NCBI GenBank assembly: GCA_022494885.1
Contig: JAGVSM010001191.1
Coordinates: 186,001 to 250,000 of the forward strand
DNA length: 64,000 bases
DNA from: Micrasema longulum
Taxonomy: Eukaryota > Arthropoda > Insecta > Trichoptera > Brachycentridae
Direction: 5' to 3'
Part shown: positions 1 to 11,539 of the stretch, piece by piece
Layout: the number at the start of each line of letters is the position of its first letter
How positions within the stretch are numbered: the stretch's first letter is position 1
Notes under the pieces: model-generated
What the model was told of the DNA's origin: nothing
Seen by the model: only the letters and a program-made list of their open reading frames with translations
Database searches by the model: none
Position numbers and translations under genes: made by a program

Positions 1-589
1 TTAATTTGAAAAAACAACAGACTCAACGTATGTAAACACCCAATTTATTTTTATAAGATACATATTGAATACATAAATTAAAATTGAAAAAAAATTAAAT
101 TAGATTTGAACTTTTAATTTTAAAATTGGTAAGGAAAGCTAAACGACGAAGCGCAGCGATTTGTAACAAGTTATGCGGAAAGTTACAATTCCCGTGCATA
201 TCTCCTTTCGCATCTCAGCCCTGAAAGAAACTTACTATTTTCATGCAACTAAGTCAAACTACTCCGACCAGAGGCGTTTATCGGCTGAAGTGCAGTACTT
301 CCGCAAGTCAAAGTTACGGCTTCTAAATTACTCCAAACTTTACCGGCTTGAAGGCCTTTTCTGCAAATATTTTCAATCCGCAGCCAGTTTTCTCCATTTT
401 CTCCGTAAATGTTCGAGTACGGTTGAATTGTCTGAAATCGTTCTCATATTGATCGCCTGCCCTGGGAATACATTTTTTGTATTTATTCATTAATCAACGG
501 ATTGAATTACTTATCTAATTAATATTGTTTCTTGATATCACATACAAGTATGATATATAAAGACAAATGACAAGTGAGGAACGTCGCGA

Positions 590-1010
590 TTAATTGCGCG
601 CGTAGAGCAGTGTGTGGGCGGAGAAGGCAACATCGGGGGAGAGGGCGGCAGCGCGAGGAGCAAAATGAGGAGCAGCGCAAGGAGCATAGTGTTGCGGGGC
701 CTTAACGCAGTTCCGTATTCCAGAATCAATCAGAACGCAGTGTATTTTATACCAGTCCGCGCATAATTGCGCAGTCGGGCGGTTGTGTGTGTGGTTGTCG
801 CAATTTTTTCGAAGTTTTTTATGAATGAACATTGACTCATCTCAGATCGCTACGATTAAAATGACAAACCATTAACAAATATTTCTTATTGTTAATTAAA
901 TGATTTTATTTGATAAAACAATTAGATTCCGATATTTTAGACGCATTTTTTTTAAGGAGGCATTGGTTTCATTCAATATATGGACGGCCCGCGCATATTG
1001 AGTGCTATAG
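590..1010. repeat. Dispersed repeat, copy 1 (partner at 28590-28950)
   Basis: About 300 bases align by eye with 28590-28950 in the same orientation. Shared blocks include the CGCAGTTCC region near 705, GCAGTGTATTTTA near 737, CATCTCAGATCGCTACGAT near 838 and the TGGTTTCATTCAA block near 965. The first 100 bases are unusually G-rich for this window (GGGGGAGAGGG near 635). The element class is unknown. No reading frame of note was found. Confidence 0.6.
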
Positions 1011-2104
1011 TAATTTGACATACTATAGTAGTTGCATACTATAAAAGGTAAAAAAAAAGTAAACATAAGAATTTATCAACGCCATAACTAACTTACTTGC
1101 GACACTTTTTTCTTTGTTTTTTTAACACATTACAGTTATTTATTTTTGGCTATTAAATTAGTTAATTTGATTGCACTCACTCTGTGTGATTTTGTTTTTT
1201 TAGAGTAATTCATTAAAAACTTTTTAGCAAAGCTCTATATGTAAATTTTATTGATTTTTAAGGATACAATGCATATTCTACAAAAATGACGATTGTCAGT
1301 GGTACTTCGTTGCTAACTATATCCCTTTTCATTTAAAAAATACTTTTTTCATGTGTTTATCGTATACCTATGCCCTTCTACGTGGGCACAACTAAATTAT
1401 TTTTGAATGATTGGTAGACAACTATTACTTTTACAATGATAATATTTACGGAAAAGTTTGATCAATCTTTTTAAAATCACTTTTGACACGGTGTTATATT
1501 TATCATTCTAAATATTATTTATCGGCAGCCCACTAAAGAGAATGAAAAATTGAAGAAAAATAGCGATATTTGCCATCGGAAAGTAATTTTTCCAAGGTTG
1601 TTGTTATTAAACATTGTATTATTACAAATACTGTATAAATATTCTACATTTTACTCAAGCTTACATCAAAGTACCTAAAATATGCATAATACTCGTACAT
1701 AAAAAGCTAACATTGTTTAGTGTTATTACGTTTAAATTACTGATTCTCAATTCCGAAATAGATATTGGAAAGAAATATATTTTAGGGATCAAATATTTTT
1801 TGCAAAGGGCTGTTTTGAAATCTTCAATCGAGTTATTAATTTTAAAGACTGCTGACTGATGGGAAGTAAGAAAATAATACGATTTTTCTAAATTAAAATC
1901 TCAATCCTTCAAAATTGCGTCTCTTAAAAAATAAAGTAAATAAATATTGATAAACAACAACCATTTTCGAGGTATTATTGATAAAAAATATTCTTAAAGG
2001 CTTTAATTAACTTAAATAGATTTATTTTTATAAATATGAAGTATTTGAGTCTATTAAATATAATACATAAAATTAATGAGTAATGAAAGCAAAGTCACAC
2101 ATTT

Positions 2105-2641
2105 TTGTTAACATATTACAAGAGAGATGAAGAACATTTAAGAGAAGATAATAATTCTAGATATCTACAGGGCTTATGACCTGTCGATGGCTGGTTTAAG
2201 TGGCTACTTTACACACTGTGTAACATTCACCATTTTGCCCATATTTGAACGTCTATATTCCTTCGATTCTTTAATTTGTTGATGTTTGTGAAGTTAAAGA
2301 GCTTAAACCTTTATTTATGCGGGAGAGATTTATCTTATTAAATTATTTCACCTACATACTAAGGCAACGCCTGAAAATCTTATTCAATTTCCAGATGAAA
2401 GAATTGAAGGAATATTGACGTTCAAATATGGGCAGAATGGTGAATGTTACACAGTGTGTAATGTGGTCACTTAAATCAGCCATTGACAGGTCATAAGCCC
2501 TGTAGATGCCTAGAATTATTTAGTATCTTCTCTTAAATGTTCTTCATCTCTGTTGTAATATGTTAATATAAACAGCTCCCCAGGGAGTTGAATCTAGTCC
2601 TTGTCTACAAAAATTTGGACAAACTCAAAATATTGTTGATA
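2105..2641. mobile_element. M1 foldback element (long inverted repeats), near-complete copy
   Basis: The left arm (about 2115-2275) and right arm (about 2395-2560) are inverted copies of each other. Both contain the GAAGAACATTTAAGAGAAG block, GGGCTTATGACCTGTC and the CACACTGTGTAACATTCACC block. The centre holds GGCAACGCCTGAAAAT. The right end continues to a terminal block with CTTGTCTACAAAAATTTGGA and AAATATTGTTGAT at 2641, which recurs at other copies. There is no coding potential, so it is non-autonomous. Other copies are near 4533, 6690, 30310, 44365, 46350, 53485, 58740, 61290 and 61722. Confidence 0.8.
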
Positions 2642-4049
2642 TATTTTTGTTTTTGAAAAGTAATACAAAATTTTGTGTTTTTTTTTTGTACGAAATATTA
2701 TTATTTTCTTTTTTTGGAAGAATATTTTGGTTATAAATATTTCATTTCTACAGTATGCTTTTAGCAAATTTTCAATGCCGTTGAATGGCCAATGCGATTT
2801 TGATTTATGATAATAATCGCGTAGATATTACAAATATTGATATAAGTTCTATTTTCTTAATTAAAACTGTGATTATTTTGCCGACGTTCAAATATCCGAA
2901 TTTTTATCAAATTTAATTAGTTTTAAAAAAATAAACGCATCCGTAGTTTCATCTTTTCTTTTGTGAGTTACGTCAAAATTATATTTAAGATGTAAGATTC
3001 TACGTCAGTGCTTTTCAATATTTTTGAATACGCGACCCTTTGACGTGTAAAGAAATCTGGCGCCCCTTGGCAACTTAATTTTATTACATACTCTACTTCT
3101 ATTTCAGCAATTTTAATGATGATGTTTAAAATTTTCTTCCTTTTAAGACCATGTTATTTTTAATCGAGAAATTAGGTGTATGTATGGTAAGAGTATGGAA
3201 CTGACGTTGCGTCAGCAGCAATATCTATGAATCTTTTATGATATCTAGCTTTTGACGGGATGATAAGAATGTAATTTAATTCGCATAATATTGATTTCTT
3301 CAGTGTGAAGAGTACAGAATATACGCAGCTACCAAAGGAAACATTGAAATTGAACGTAGATTTGCAGAAACCAGCTAGCCAGAGAACAGTGAAACTGAAA
3401 TTTTAGAAAATAGTGAATTATCAAATCTACACAACAGTTAGAATAATTTTTACGTTGAGCAATGATTAATAATGCATGCATTCGTTTTTCTATGATACAA
3501 AAAATAATTTAATAATTTATTTGACCAGTTTTAATTATTTTCAAAGTCTGGCTGACCACACACCACAATATAAACATTTTGCAGAATACAGCTAGCCCTA
3601 GTAAAGGAAAAATGTTATTCTATATGTATATATATTAGGGTACTCAATTGTAAAGAATCAGTTAGTTTATTTGTTATGGTAACTTTAAAAATAATTTAAT
3701 TACGTGTTAAAGAAATTTCGGTGATTTTTCAAAGTCCGTCTGATCACACAACCTAAAATATGTATTTTGCAGAAAACAGCCAGATCTAATATTGAATGAT
3801 ACCTCAATTAAACTTTGAATATATGAGGTGAGATTCTGTATTAAAGCATATTTTTTTATTACAGATTAATTAATCCATTTATAAAATTAAAATACTTTAT
3901 TTTACCAGATTTCTGAAGGCATTAATCTCTCCACTAGCATTTTTACCGTAAGATTTTTTTTGTGCTGTGGGTGTTTTCTGCAAATTGAGAAGTATCGTTT
4001 TTGTGATCAACGCTATTTTGAGAAGGTGATTTCAACAATTTTTTTTTAA

Positions 4050-4262
4050 AGGAATAACCCGCTAAGCTTTCATTTAGAGGCTTGTTAGCAGGTAGGATAG
4101 AAGGAATATGGAAGGAAGTAATGAAAAATACACCACAACATCCAGACAAATTGAGAAAAAAATCTTTCTTGGATTATTTTCTTGCAACTGGCGGGAATCG
4201 AACCCGCGACGCCAGTTTCTCAGTTGGCCGTCTTAACAACTGCGCCACGGCGCCTGTCAATT
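4050..4262 (-). mobile_element. tRNA-derived SINE, family 1
   Basis: On the reverse strand the tRNA-like head occupies about 4182-4260, with an A-box-like TGGCGCAGTTGTTAAGACGG and a B box GGTTCGATTCCC. The acceptor stem does not close, so this is not a working tRNA. A tail of about 130 bases follows and is shared with the copy at 29130-29490 (AATACACCACAACA, AATTGAGAAAAAAA). Further head copies are at 29417-29490 and 29770-29850, and a tail fragment lies near 28125. Confidence 0.82.
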
Positions 4263-4532
4263 ACAATTTTTTGTATGAAAACGGCCCGGTGGTTTTTAGC
4301 AGAACATAGTGAATTGACTTTAATACGCCCGATAACACCAATATCTTATTTTTCCAAAATTGTGGACCGGCTGCTTTTTGCATAGTTACGTTCAATTATT
4401 AATGCCATTCGTCACATTCTACCTAAATGACCTAATATTGGTTATTTGCATATCAAACCACGAATCGAAAAATTTACAAAAAATAAAAAACAGCCTTATC
4501 ACTAAAAATATTAATGTATTTTTTTTTTTAAT

Positions 4533-4905
4533 TTTTGCAACAGAGAGGGAAAACATTTTTGAGAGGGGAATATGGGAGTCAAGGCATTTACAGGGCTTAT
4601 AACCTGTCATTAGCTGGTTTAAGTGGCCACTTTACACACTGTGTAACATTCACTATTCTGCCTATGTTTAACATCCACATTTCCTCAACTCTTCCATCTG
4701 TTGACTTCCATGTTACAGTGTGTAAAGTGGCCACTTAAACCATCCAATAATAGGTCGTTAGCCCTGTGAATGCCGAGACTCCCGTATGCCCTTCTCATAA
4801 ATGTTTTCCCTCTCTGTTGCAAAACATGTAAATATGAACAACTCCCTGTGGAGAAAATCCAGCCAGTCTGCAAGCATTTGGACATATTCAAAACATTGTT
4901 GAATT
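4533..4905. mobile_element. M1 foldback element, second subfamily
   Basis: The arms about 4535-4670 and 4705-4830 are inverted repeats of each other. They begin GCAACAGAGAGGGAAAACAT and end in the mirrored ATGTTTTCCCTCTCTGTTGC. Each arm contains AAGTGGCCACTT. The spacer is much shorter than in the 2105 copy. The right terminal block runs to TTGTTGAATT near 4905. The wording is close to the copy at 53485-53800, which suggests a subfamily distinct from 2105 and 61290. It sits inside the hAT-like element, so it is probably the younger insertion. Confidence 0.78.
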
Positions 4906-6486
4906 AATTTAATGGACCTTAAACCCTGTTTTTTATTTTTACCTTGCTTGGGACGGTGAACCCCCCAAAACGAGGATTTTAAAACACCCTGGGGGTCGCG
5001 ACCTACATGTTTAAAAACACTGGACTTCGTTATTTAATACATTTCTTGAATTTCAGTTTTCTATGCTCATTTTAATCCCAGTTTATAACGAGCACTTGTA
5101 AATTAACAATGTTTTTCAAGCCGTAAAGTTTCCCCGCAATGGCCACGTTTTATATAATCTCAAGTTCACGCATTAGATTTAATAAAAAATCGATTCTAAA
5201 GTCCTGTTACTATTATGGAGATTGAAGATTTTGTAACTTTTACGCCATTACGTTCAACATTTCCCCTTCCACTCACATAACTTTGGTTTCCAAATTTGAA
5301 AGCACTGAACTAAGTTTCTTATGGAAACATTAAGGGATTCTATCTTCATTTCTAATGTATAAAAACGAATTTAATTAACGGAAAACTTTTATATTATCGT
5401 GAAAACGAACCGTACATTTTACGACGAACTTATTATTAACTTTTAATATTTTTTGTACCATTTAGTACGTACACTATTTTCATGTCGTCTCATTAATTAA
5501 TTTTAAAATTGTTTATAACCCAATTAAATTTAGCAAATTTCGTCTAAGAAATTTGTCATTGTGTTGAATTGAATTGAATGCGTAAAATTTAGTACGAAAT
5601 TTAAGGAGCTATTTTAAATATCATTTATATTAAAGGTTTGTAATGAATTCGACAGAAATCAAATTTTGCAGAAAATATTGTCTGTTATCAAGAATTTGAA
5701 CTTTTTTTATCAATGAATGATGATTGTCAAATATTACATTTATTTAAGATTTTTTTGTGTATCACATTACATACATAAAATTTTACACTAGTATAAAGTT
5801 ACTTTGACTGTCTAATAATGTCGATATATCAAACTATGCATCACATTTAAATGAATTAAAGCATAAATTTGACGAATCAAAAAACACAAAAATTTTACAT
5901 ATAGGACACAAAGGTCAAAAGTTAGATTTATAAGAAATTTTAGAAATAAATAGGATAAAAAATCATGGCGATAGAGTTATAATAAATCAGCAGATAGAAT
6001 TCAAAAACTCACCCTTAGTTGGACCCTGTACATTGTAATAAAACAATAAATGTTTTTCATATAATAGAATCCTCCCCTAAAGTACACCGCCAACACATAT
6101 TTCAATAATTTGTCTCACTCCATTCCATTGAAATATTGCATATTGTATATTATTTAACTTATTTTTAAATGTACCTACATTTGAGATAATATTTAGTTTT
6201 ATATAAAGTATCCTTACACTTCATAATATTCACCAGTCTGAAGATACCCATTAGAGGATGAAAGCGCTAATTGGTAAAAATATTTTTTTTTATATAAAAA
6301 ACAGGAAACAGTTGGTGACAGCCGGTATCGTTAAATATACTGCAAAAAATTGTTTTCAATATTTTTAATACTAAATCCATTTTTTTCGGGTAGAAACTCA
6401 TGGTTTACATACGCATAGTTTGTATAATTAACCGACTCAGAAGTAAAAGTAGGCTGTGAGATTTCACACGTCTTTTTCAATTGCAG

Positions 6487-6651
6487 GGTATCACGCTGAA
6501 GATGACAGAGGATGGCAGATGTCTCGTTGCCCGCATCATGCATGGAGGGATGATACACCGCCAGGCCACACTTCACGTGGGGGATGAAATAAGGGAGATA
6601 AATGGCACCCCCGTTGTCAACCACTCTGTTAACCAACTGCAGAAGATTCTG
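6487..6651 (+). CDS. CASK: CASK exon: PDZ domain
   Basis: The exon is 165 bases, 55 codons, phase 0 at both ends. It begins [10 protein letters not shown] and contains [29 protein letters not shown] and ends NQLQKIL. This is most of the CASK PDZ domain, the module that binds the C-termini of neurexins, syndecans and similar membrane proteins. GITL sits in the carboxylate-binding loop position (GLGF-like), and GDEIREING is the conserved PDZ core strand. The first strand of the domain must be in an exon left of the window. Acceptor: TTTTTCAATTGCAG before 6487. Donor: CTG/GTAAGA at 6652. A terminal piece of an M1 element lies only about 40 bases past the donor. Confidence 0.95.
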
Positions 6652-6689
6652 GTAAGAACAATTTCCATTCATATTAATTTATCAAACTA

Positions 6690-6960
6690 TATTTTGAGTT
6701 TGTTCAAATGCTTGTAGACAAGGACTGCATTTCACCTCCAAGGAAATTATTAAGATAAACATAAGAACAACAGGTATGGAGAACATTTTCGAGAACAATT
6801 TAAGAGCTTATAACCTATCGTTTGCGGTTTTAAGTTGTTGCGTTACACACTGTTTAATATGTTCTATTCTGCCTATTTATAACATCCATATTTCTTTATT
6901 TATTACATCTGTTGATTTTCGTGAAGTTAAAAAACGGAGAACCGTATCGATGTAGCAACC
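6690..6960 (+). mobile_element. M1 element, single arm
   Basis: The terminal block (GAGTTTGTTCAAATGCTTGT, then GACAAGGACTG) is followed by a diverged arm containing GAGCTTATAACCTATCG, TTACACACTGT and a region equivalent to TCTGTTGATTTTCGTGAAG. No inverted partner arm follows. It is either truncated or a naturally one-armed form like the one at 61722. Confidence 0.65.
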
Positions 6961-7494
6961 CTTATTAAGATTTTTGAACTATTTCATTTATGATTATATA
7001 TTAATGTGCTTGGAAAAAGGAGTAGACAGGTGCCACCGTTTTGTAGCAATAATTCACAGAGTATACTTGTAATGCCGTATCCGTGTAAGACTTCATGAAC
7101 TCAGCGATAGTTATTCCTACGTATCTGATATTTTTTATGTAGGGTATTGTTCCTATCGAAAAACCCTTTTCAACTTTTTTAAAGATGGTAAATGGTTATT
7201 GAAGCTTTAGTAAAGTTATTATTTGAACTACTTTACTCTGTGATTTTCTATTTGTGTTATATACCTTTCAAATGTTTTAATATTTAATTTGCTTTTTACG
7301 GTTATTTTTAAACTCCTACTAGATGTGTTGTATAATTTTTAAGTTAATATTTCTGTTTCATAATCTTAAAAACGTTTGTTTAAAAAACAATATTTAACCG
7401 AATATATGTTTATATTATAAATTATGGAAAAAGCAATCACGCCATAATATTACTAAAATGAAATACTTATTTCATTTTAATTTATGTTAATTTA

Positions 7495-8440
7495 TTAAAA
7501 TGAAATACAATAAAATGAAATAAAATGAAATAAAATTAAATGAATTGAAATGAAATTAAATGAAATGAAATATTTAAAATAAAATAAAATAAAATAAAGT
7601 AAAATGCAATAAAATAAAATAAAATAAAATAAAATAAAATAAAATAAAATAAAATAAAATAAAATAAAATAAAATAAAATAAAATAAAATAATTGTTTTG
7701 AACTTATGTTATTAGGTGAAATGCCTAATGCAGGCAGAAATACAGTGTAAAAGTCTGGTGGAAATGGGGAATTAGATGAAATGAAGGCAACTGAAATAAA
7801 TGGAAATGGTAAAAGGAAATGCAATGGAAACTAAAATAAAATGGAATAGAATTAAAATAAAAATAAAATAAAATGAGTAAAATAAAATAAAAAAGATAAA
7901 AGGCAAATGAAAATAAAATAAAATCAAAATAAAGAATAAAATAAAAGATAAAATACAGAACAAAATAAAGATAAGGAAGTAAATAAAATGAATAAAATAA
8001 GAATAAAGTAAAATGAATTAGGCAGATAAAGTAGATAAAATCATCTAAAAATGGAATAAATAAAGATGAGATAAAATAAATCAGATAAAATTAGTAAAAT
8101 GGAAATGGGAATGAGGTCAGAATGGAAATGGAATTGAGAGTAGGCAGAATGGAGCAGAAGTGGAGCGATGAGACAGAGTGGGAGGCAGGAATGGGGCAAA
8201 TGGGCAGTGGAGAGTAGATGAGATGAAGATGGAGATGGGGAATGAAATGAGAATGAATGAAATGAGAATGGAATGGGAATGGAAATGGAGATGAGAATGA
8301 TGGGAATGAAATGGGAGATGAAGTGAGATGGGAATGAAATGGAAATGGGAATGAGAATGAAATGGAAGTGAGAATGGGAATGGGAGTAGATGGAATAAAT
8401 AGAATAGAATGAATAGTTTTAAAATGTATAAAATGTTCAA
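7495..8440. repeat. (AAAAT)n microsatellite grading into degenerate purine-rich repeats
   Basis: From about 7573 to 7690 the sequence is nearly pure AAAAT pentamers. Either side it degrades to AAATGAAATGA-like runs. From about 8100 to 8400 it becomes a GAATGG/GAGATG-like purine tract. Almost no pyrimidine other than T appears on this strand for about 900 bases. Long open frames on the opposite strand (7495-7824, 8117-8440) are low-complexity artefacts of the repeat. Confidence 0.95.
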
Positions 8441-10059
8441 AATGGTAATAATATGGAATTAATGTGGAATTAACGCTGAGGAACTGAACAAGTTAAAGGT
8501 ATTGTTTTTCTTAAAGGTGAAAACAGTTTATGTTTTAGACTAGATGAGACGATGTGTTAAATTGGTCAACAAAGACCAATGTGACAGGGTCAGATCGTCT
8601 GCTGCAGACAGCAACTGACTACGTTTCTGTGCAGATCTTCTGCCTGTCTGTTGATATATTATGGGTGATATTGATGAATATGAGTTCTCCCAGTGCGTCC
8701 TTGTCTATGATAGTTAACAAGAGCTCAAGATCGTCGTTTTTTACATTTCAACAAACGGTTTGTGTGCTTTTTTAGCAGTTATATTATATCGAGGATTTTT
8801 TCATTTTGGGATCAAAGGTTATATATTATATTGAAGGTTTTTGTGTTTTATTGTATGTTGGTGTATATTTGTATGTTTCAAATGTGTCTTTTATTCTTTA
8901 AAAAAAAAGTCACTAATGACGCTTCAGTCAATGGCGCATCCGACATTTGCTATTACTTAAAATTGCTTTCAAAGAGCGTGCTTAGGAAGTCACCGAAAAA
9001 CACATAACCCAAACACACATTTTCCGGCTTTTTCCTTTTCCGGACATTACTATCATTCTACATCGACTTCAATCAATCAATTAAGTATTTACTATTTACT
9101 AATCCCAAGCTAAATATTTCAAAATATAAATGGTAGGGCTTATATTTTTGTACAAAAGTATTATTAACATTTAATTTCTGGCTCTTATAAATTGTATTTA
9201 TTTTACTTTTTTTCAATTGTATTTGCACATCGGCAGGCTTTAAGTATGATGTCAATTTCATGCTACCAGTCAATAAAATAAAATGTGTATTTATTTTTTA
9301 GTTTTAATATCATTTGAAAAAACAGATAAAGCTTTGATAAATAAATTTATATCGATACAAGTCATCAATAAAAAAAGGGGATAAAAGGAGAGGAAGAAAT
9401 AAGAGTTAAAAGAAGATGTAAGAAATGATTTTTCAGATTTAGTCATGGCAGAAAAAAATATGGATGTTCAATTATTTTTATTTTTATTAGTTAACCTTTA
9501 CTAAACATGAAAATATACATACAGAAATGATAATAAGAACAATTCAGGTTTAACTTGTCAAAAAAAAGTCATGTTCTTGTGTTTGGCAACTTTACAAAAT
9601 AATTTAAAATAGAAACAAAAATGCATAGCAAATAAAAAGTAGGTAGTAAATAAAGAAACAATTAAAAATTGAAAAAATACGTAGTAACACTTAAAATTAA
9701 ACTAATAAACTAATAAAAAAACAAAATTATTTCATTTACGTAGGCATATATATATACATATATAACGTTACATATTGTCTGCATATCGTCGCGTTGGATA
9801 AACAAGATTCTATCAAACAAAATATGTTTTTTTTACTTCTAACTTTTTTAGTATTTATATATAAATATCTATTTTCCTCGAAATTTCAAAGAAAAACAAA
9901 ATCAATCCTTAACTATTAATTAGTTTATTAAGACAATTTTAAAAAATGCTAGAAAAAATAATGTCTTCATTTCAAACTTCCATGTCTCAAATAAATCATG
10001 GATATACATAGAACCTTGTTTCCCCAATGCGACGATATGTTTCGAACCAAAAAAGTTGC

Positions 10060-10190
10060 GAGGGGTGTTCACTTACCATGCGTTAGGTCTAAGGTTCGAT
10101 TCCTGAGAGGGGCAACATGAAATATTTGTCTATAAGTTGGTTTTACACTGCTAAATTTCACTGTCTCTGGATTAGCACCTGAGCGTTTGC
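10060..10190 (+). mobile_element. tRNA-derived SINE, family 4, diverged copy
   Basis: The B-box-like GGTTCGATTCCTGAG near 10093 is followed by GGCAACATGAAATATTTGTC and a block equivalent to the body of the SINE at 60907 (ATATGAAATATTTATTC, then a region around CTGGATTAGCACCTGA). The A box is weak. The 3' boundary is unclear, and the next bases (10190-10300) are GC-rich compared with the surroundings. Confidence 0.55.
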
Positions 10191-10699
10191 GGCGCGTTGT
10201 GAGCGCAGTGAACTCAAATATACGACAATTAAGTGTAGTATCCATAGTGAAAGCGCGAGCGCGGCAAAGCACCACTACTGCGCCCTTTCCGCGCCCCAAA
10301 CGCTTCGTAATATATCCATGCACTTGTACTGCCCGCCAGATAAGAATGCTGGTACGCTTACACAGTGACCGCTGTGTAAATTATGTGTTAACGAAGGCAT
10401 TGAAGGAGATACATTGCATGTACTTTACGGGTTTGGTGATTATGATTATCGAATAATGTATTTTATTTATTTTTTATTCAATTTAATCAACTACAAAAAA
10501 ATTGTAAGAAAATAAATCTTTACATGTATAAATATTTTTTGCTCCTTGTAAGATTAAGCTCGACACAACAATATTGAATTTATACCCTTTAAGACTTAAC
10601 TGTTTAATTAAGACATTTTGAAATAAATCTCTAATGACAATAAATCCGTATGGCAGGAGGAATTGCGCATTTCAATTAATTAGTTTAAATTTATTTTAG

Positions 10700-10768
10700 A
10701 GAGAGGCACGGGGTTCTGTGACCTTCAAGATCGTCCCTTCCTACAGATCTGCCCCACCCCCCTGTGAA
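10700..10768 (+). CDS. CASK: CASK exon: PDZ end and PDZ-SH3 linker
   Basis: The exon is 69 bases, 23 codons, phase 0 at both ends, encoding [15 protein letters not shown] then RSAPPPCE. It completes the last PDZ strand ([10 protein letters not shown] is typical of CASK) and starts the short linker. The acceptor is TTATTTTAG before 10700 and the donor GAA/GTAAGT at 10769, a strong match. It joins in frame to the SH3 exon at 19724, giving a very short insect-type linker, whereas the mammalian linker is longer (family knowledge). An alternative linker exon in the next intron cannot be excluded by eye. Confidence 0.94.
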
Positions 10769-11183
10769 GTAAGTATCTTTTCATCACATTGCTATTTTAC
10801 CCTGATTTATTTTCTGTTTATTGCTCCGGTCTTGTTTAAGAAAATTATAATCGTTGTCCTTAACTCTATTACGATACCTAGGAAACCTATACAGAATGCA
10901 ATGAATATGTATTAAAAGAGTTAGGAAGTTCAGTGTTTTTTATATATTTTTTTATTTTATAAGACTATTGAACTAATACAATTTTTTTTATAGATCGTTT
11001 TATCAGCGCAATGATTTTTTGAATTTTCGTATTTCTGAATTAACTCCGTGTGCGACGGCAGAGGTTCCCTTTCGCTTATTCTTGATCAGTTCAGCCCATT
11101 GGTCCGTTGACGGAAGGCAAACCGGAAATCTTCCATAACTCTCTTCTCATTGGTTGATTCATATGAACTAGCTATAGTTTCTA

Positions 11184-11448
11184 TACAGGGTGTTCTTTAA
11201 ACTCTGTCACATCTGAAACCACGATGATCAGTATGGGCAAGTAGACATATTAGCATATTTAAAAAAATATTTAGAACGAAGAAAATTTAAAAAATAAAAT
11301 ATTTTAAAAAACCATTTGTTTTTTTTTAATATTTCATTTTTTAAGATTTTAGTCGTTCTAAAAATTTATTTTCATTTGCCAATATGTCTTCTTGCTCATA
11401 CTAATCATCCTGGTTTCGGATGTGACAGGGTTTAAAGAACACTCTGTA
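11184..11448. mobile_element. Mariner-like MITE
   Basis: The ends TACAGGGTGTTCTTTAAA and TTTAAAGAACACTCTGTA are inverted repeats flanked by TA (or TATA) on both sides. The inverted similarity continues inward for about 100 bases (TGTCACATCTGAAACCA against TGGTTTCGGATGTGACA; GTAGACATATT against AATATGTCTTC). The length is about 265 bp with no coding capacity. The CAGGGTGTTC end and TA target suggest a Tc1/mariner-mobilised element. Confidence 0.82.
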
Positions 11449-11539
11449 TATCATTATCATTTTTAGCATGAACACTTATTTTATTGTAAATTTGTTTATT
11501 TTGTAAATTTATTGACAATTATAAGTTGCTAGAACTTCA

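Larger units (their letters stand above)
3006..5021. mobile_element. Old hAT-like non-autonomous element with nested repeats
   Basis: The left end CAGTGCTTTTCAATATTTTT faces a right end that reads CAGTGTTTTTAAACATGTAG on the reverse strand. This matches the hAT-type terminal pattern. Inside the left end is ACGCGACCC, and inside the right end GGTCGCGACC. The flanking 8-mers TTCTACGT and GACTTCGT agree at 5 of 8 positions, as expected of a decayed 8 bp target duplication. It carries a SINE at 4050-4262 and an M1 copy at 4533-4905. Internal sequence (about 3330-4390) is repeated at 51620-52320. No transposase frame was recognised. Confidence 0.6.
1..6486 (+). other. CASK: CASK intron upstream of the first exon in the window
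   Basis: This stretch ends with a good 3' splice site (pyrimidine-rich, TTGCAG at 6481-6486). It is AT-rich and holds repeats listed separately: 590-1010, 2105-2641, 3006-5021, 4050-4262 and 4533-4905. I see nothing recognisable in 1-590, 1010-2105, 2641-3005 and 5022-6486, apart from a short block near 6230-6290 that resembles 14600-14645. A 106-codon open frame at 173-493 has no recognisable domain. Confidence 0.8.
6652..10699 (+). other. CASK: CASK intron (about 4.0 kb)
   Basis: The donor is GTAAGA and the acceptor TTATTTTAG. The intron holds an M1 half-copy (6690-6960), a large (AAAAT)n-derived tract (7495-8440) and a SINE fragment (10060-10190). I see nothing recognisable in 6960-7495, 8440-10060 or 10190-10680. 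These stretches are AT-rich, with short open frames that lack any family signature. Confidence 0.85.

Noticed and set aside
173..493. 106-codon plus-strand gene
   Set aside because: No recognisable domain, no homologous copy in the window and no splice context. It is likely chance in AT-rich intron.
4182..4260. Functional tRNA gene on the reverse strand
   Set aside because: The same head with the same non-tRNA tail recurs at 29130-29490. The 3' acceptor strand does not pair with the 5' end.
7495..7824. 109-codon reverse-strand frame rich in Phe, Tyr and Ile
   Set aside because: It is a translation of the (AAAAT)n repeat.
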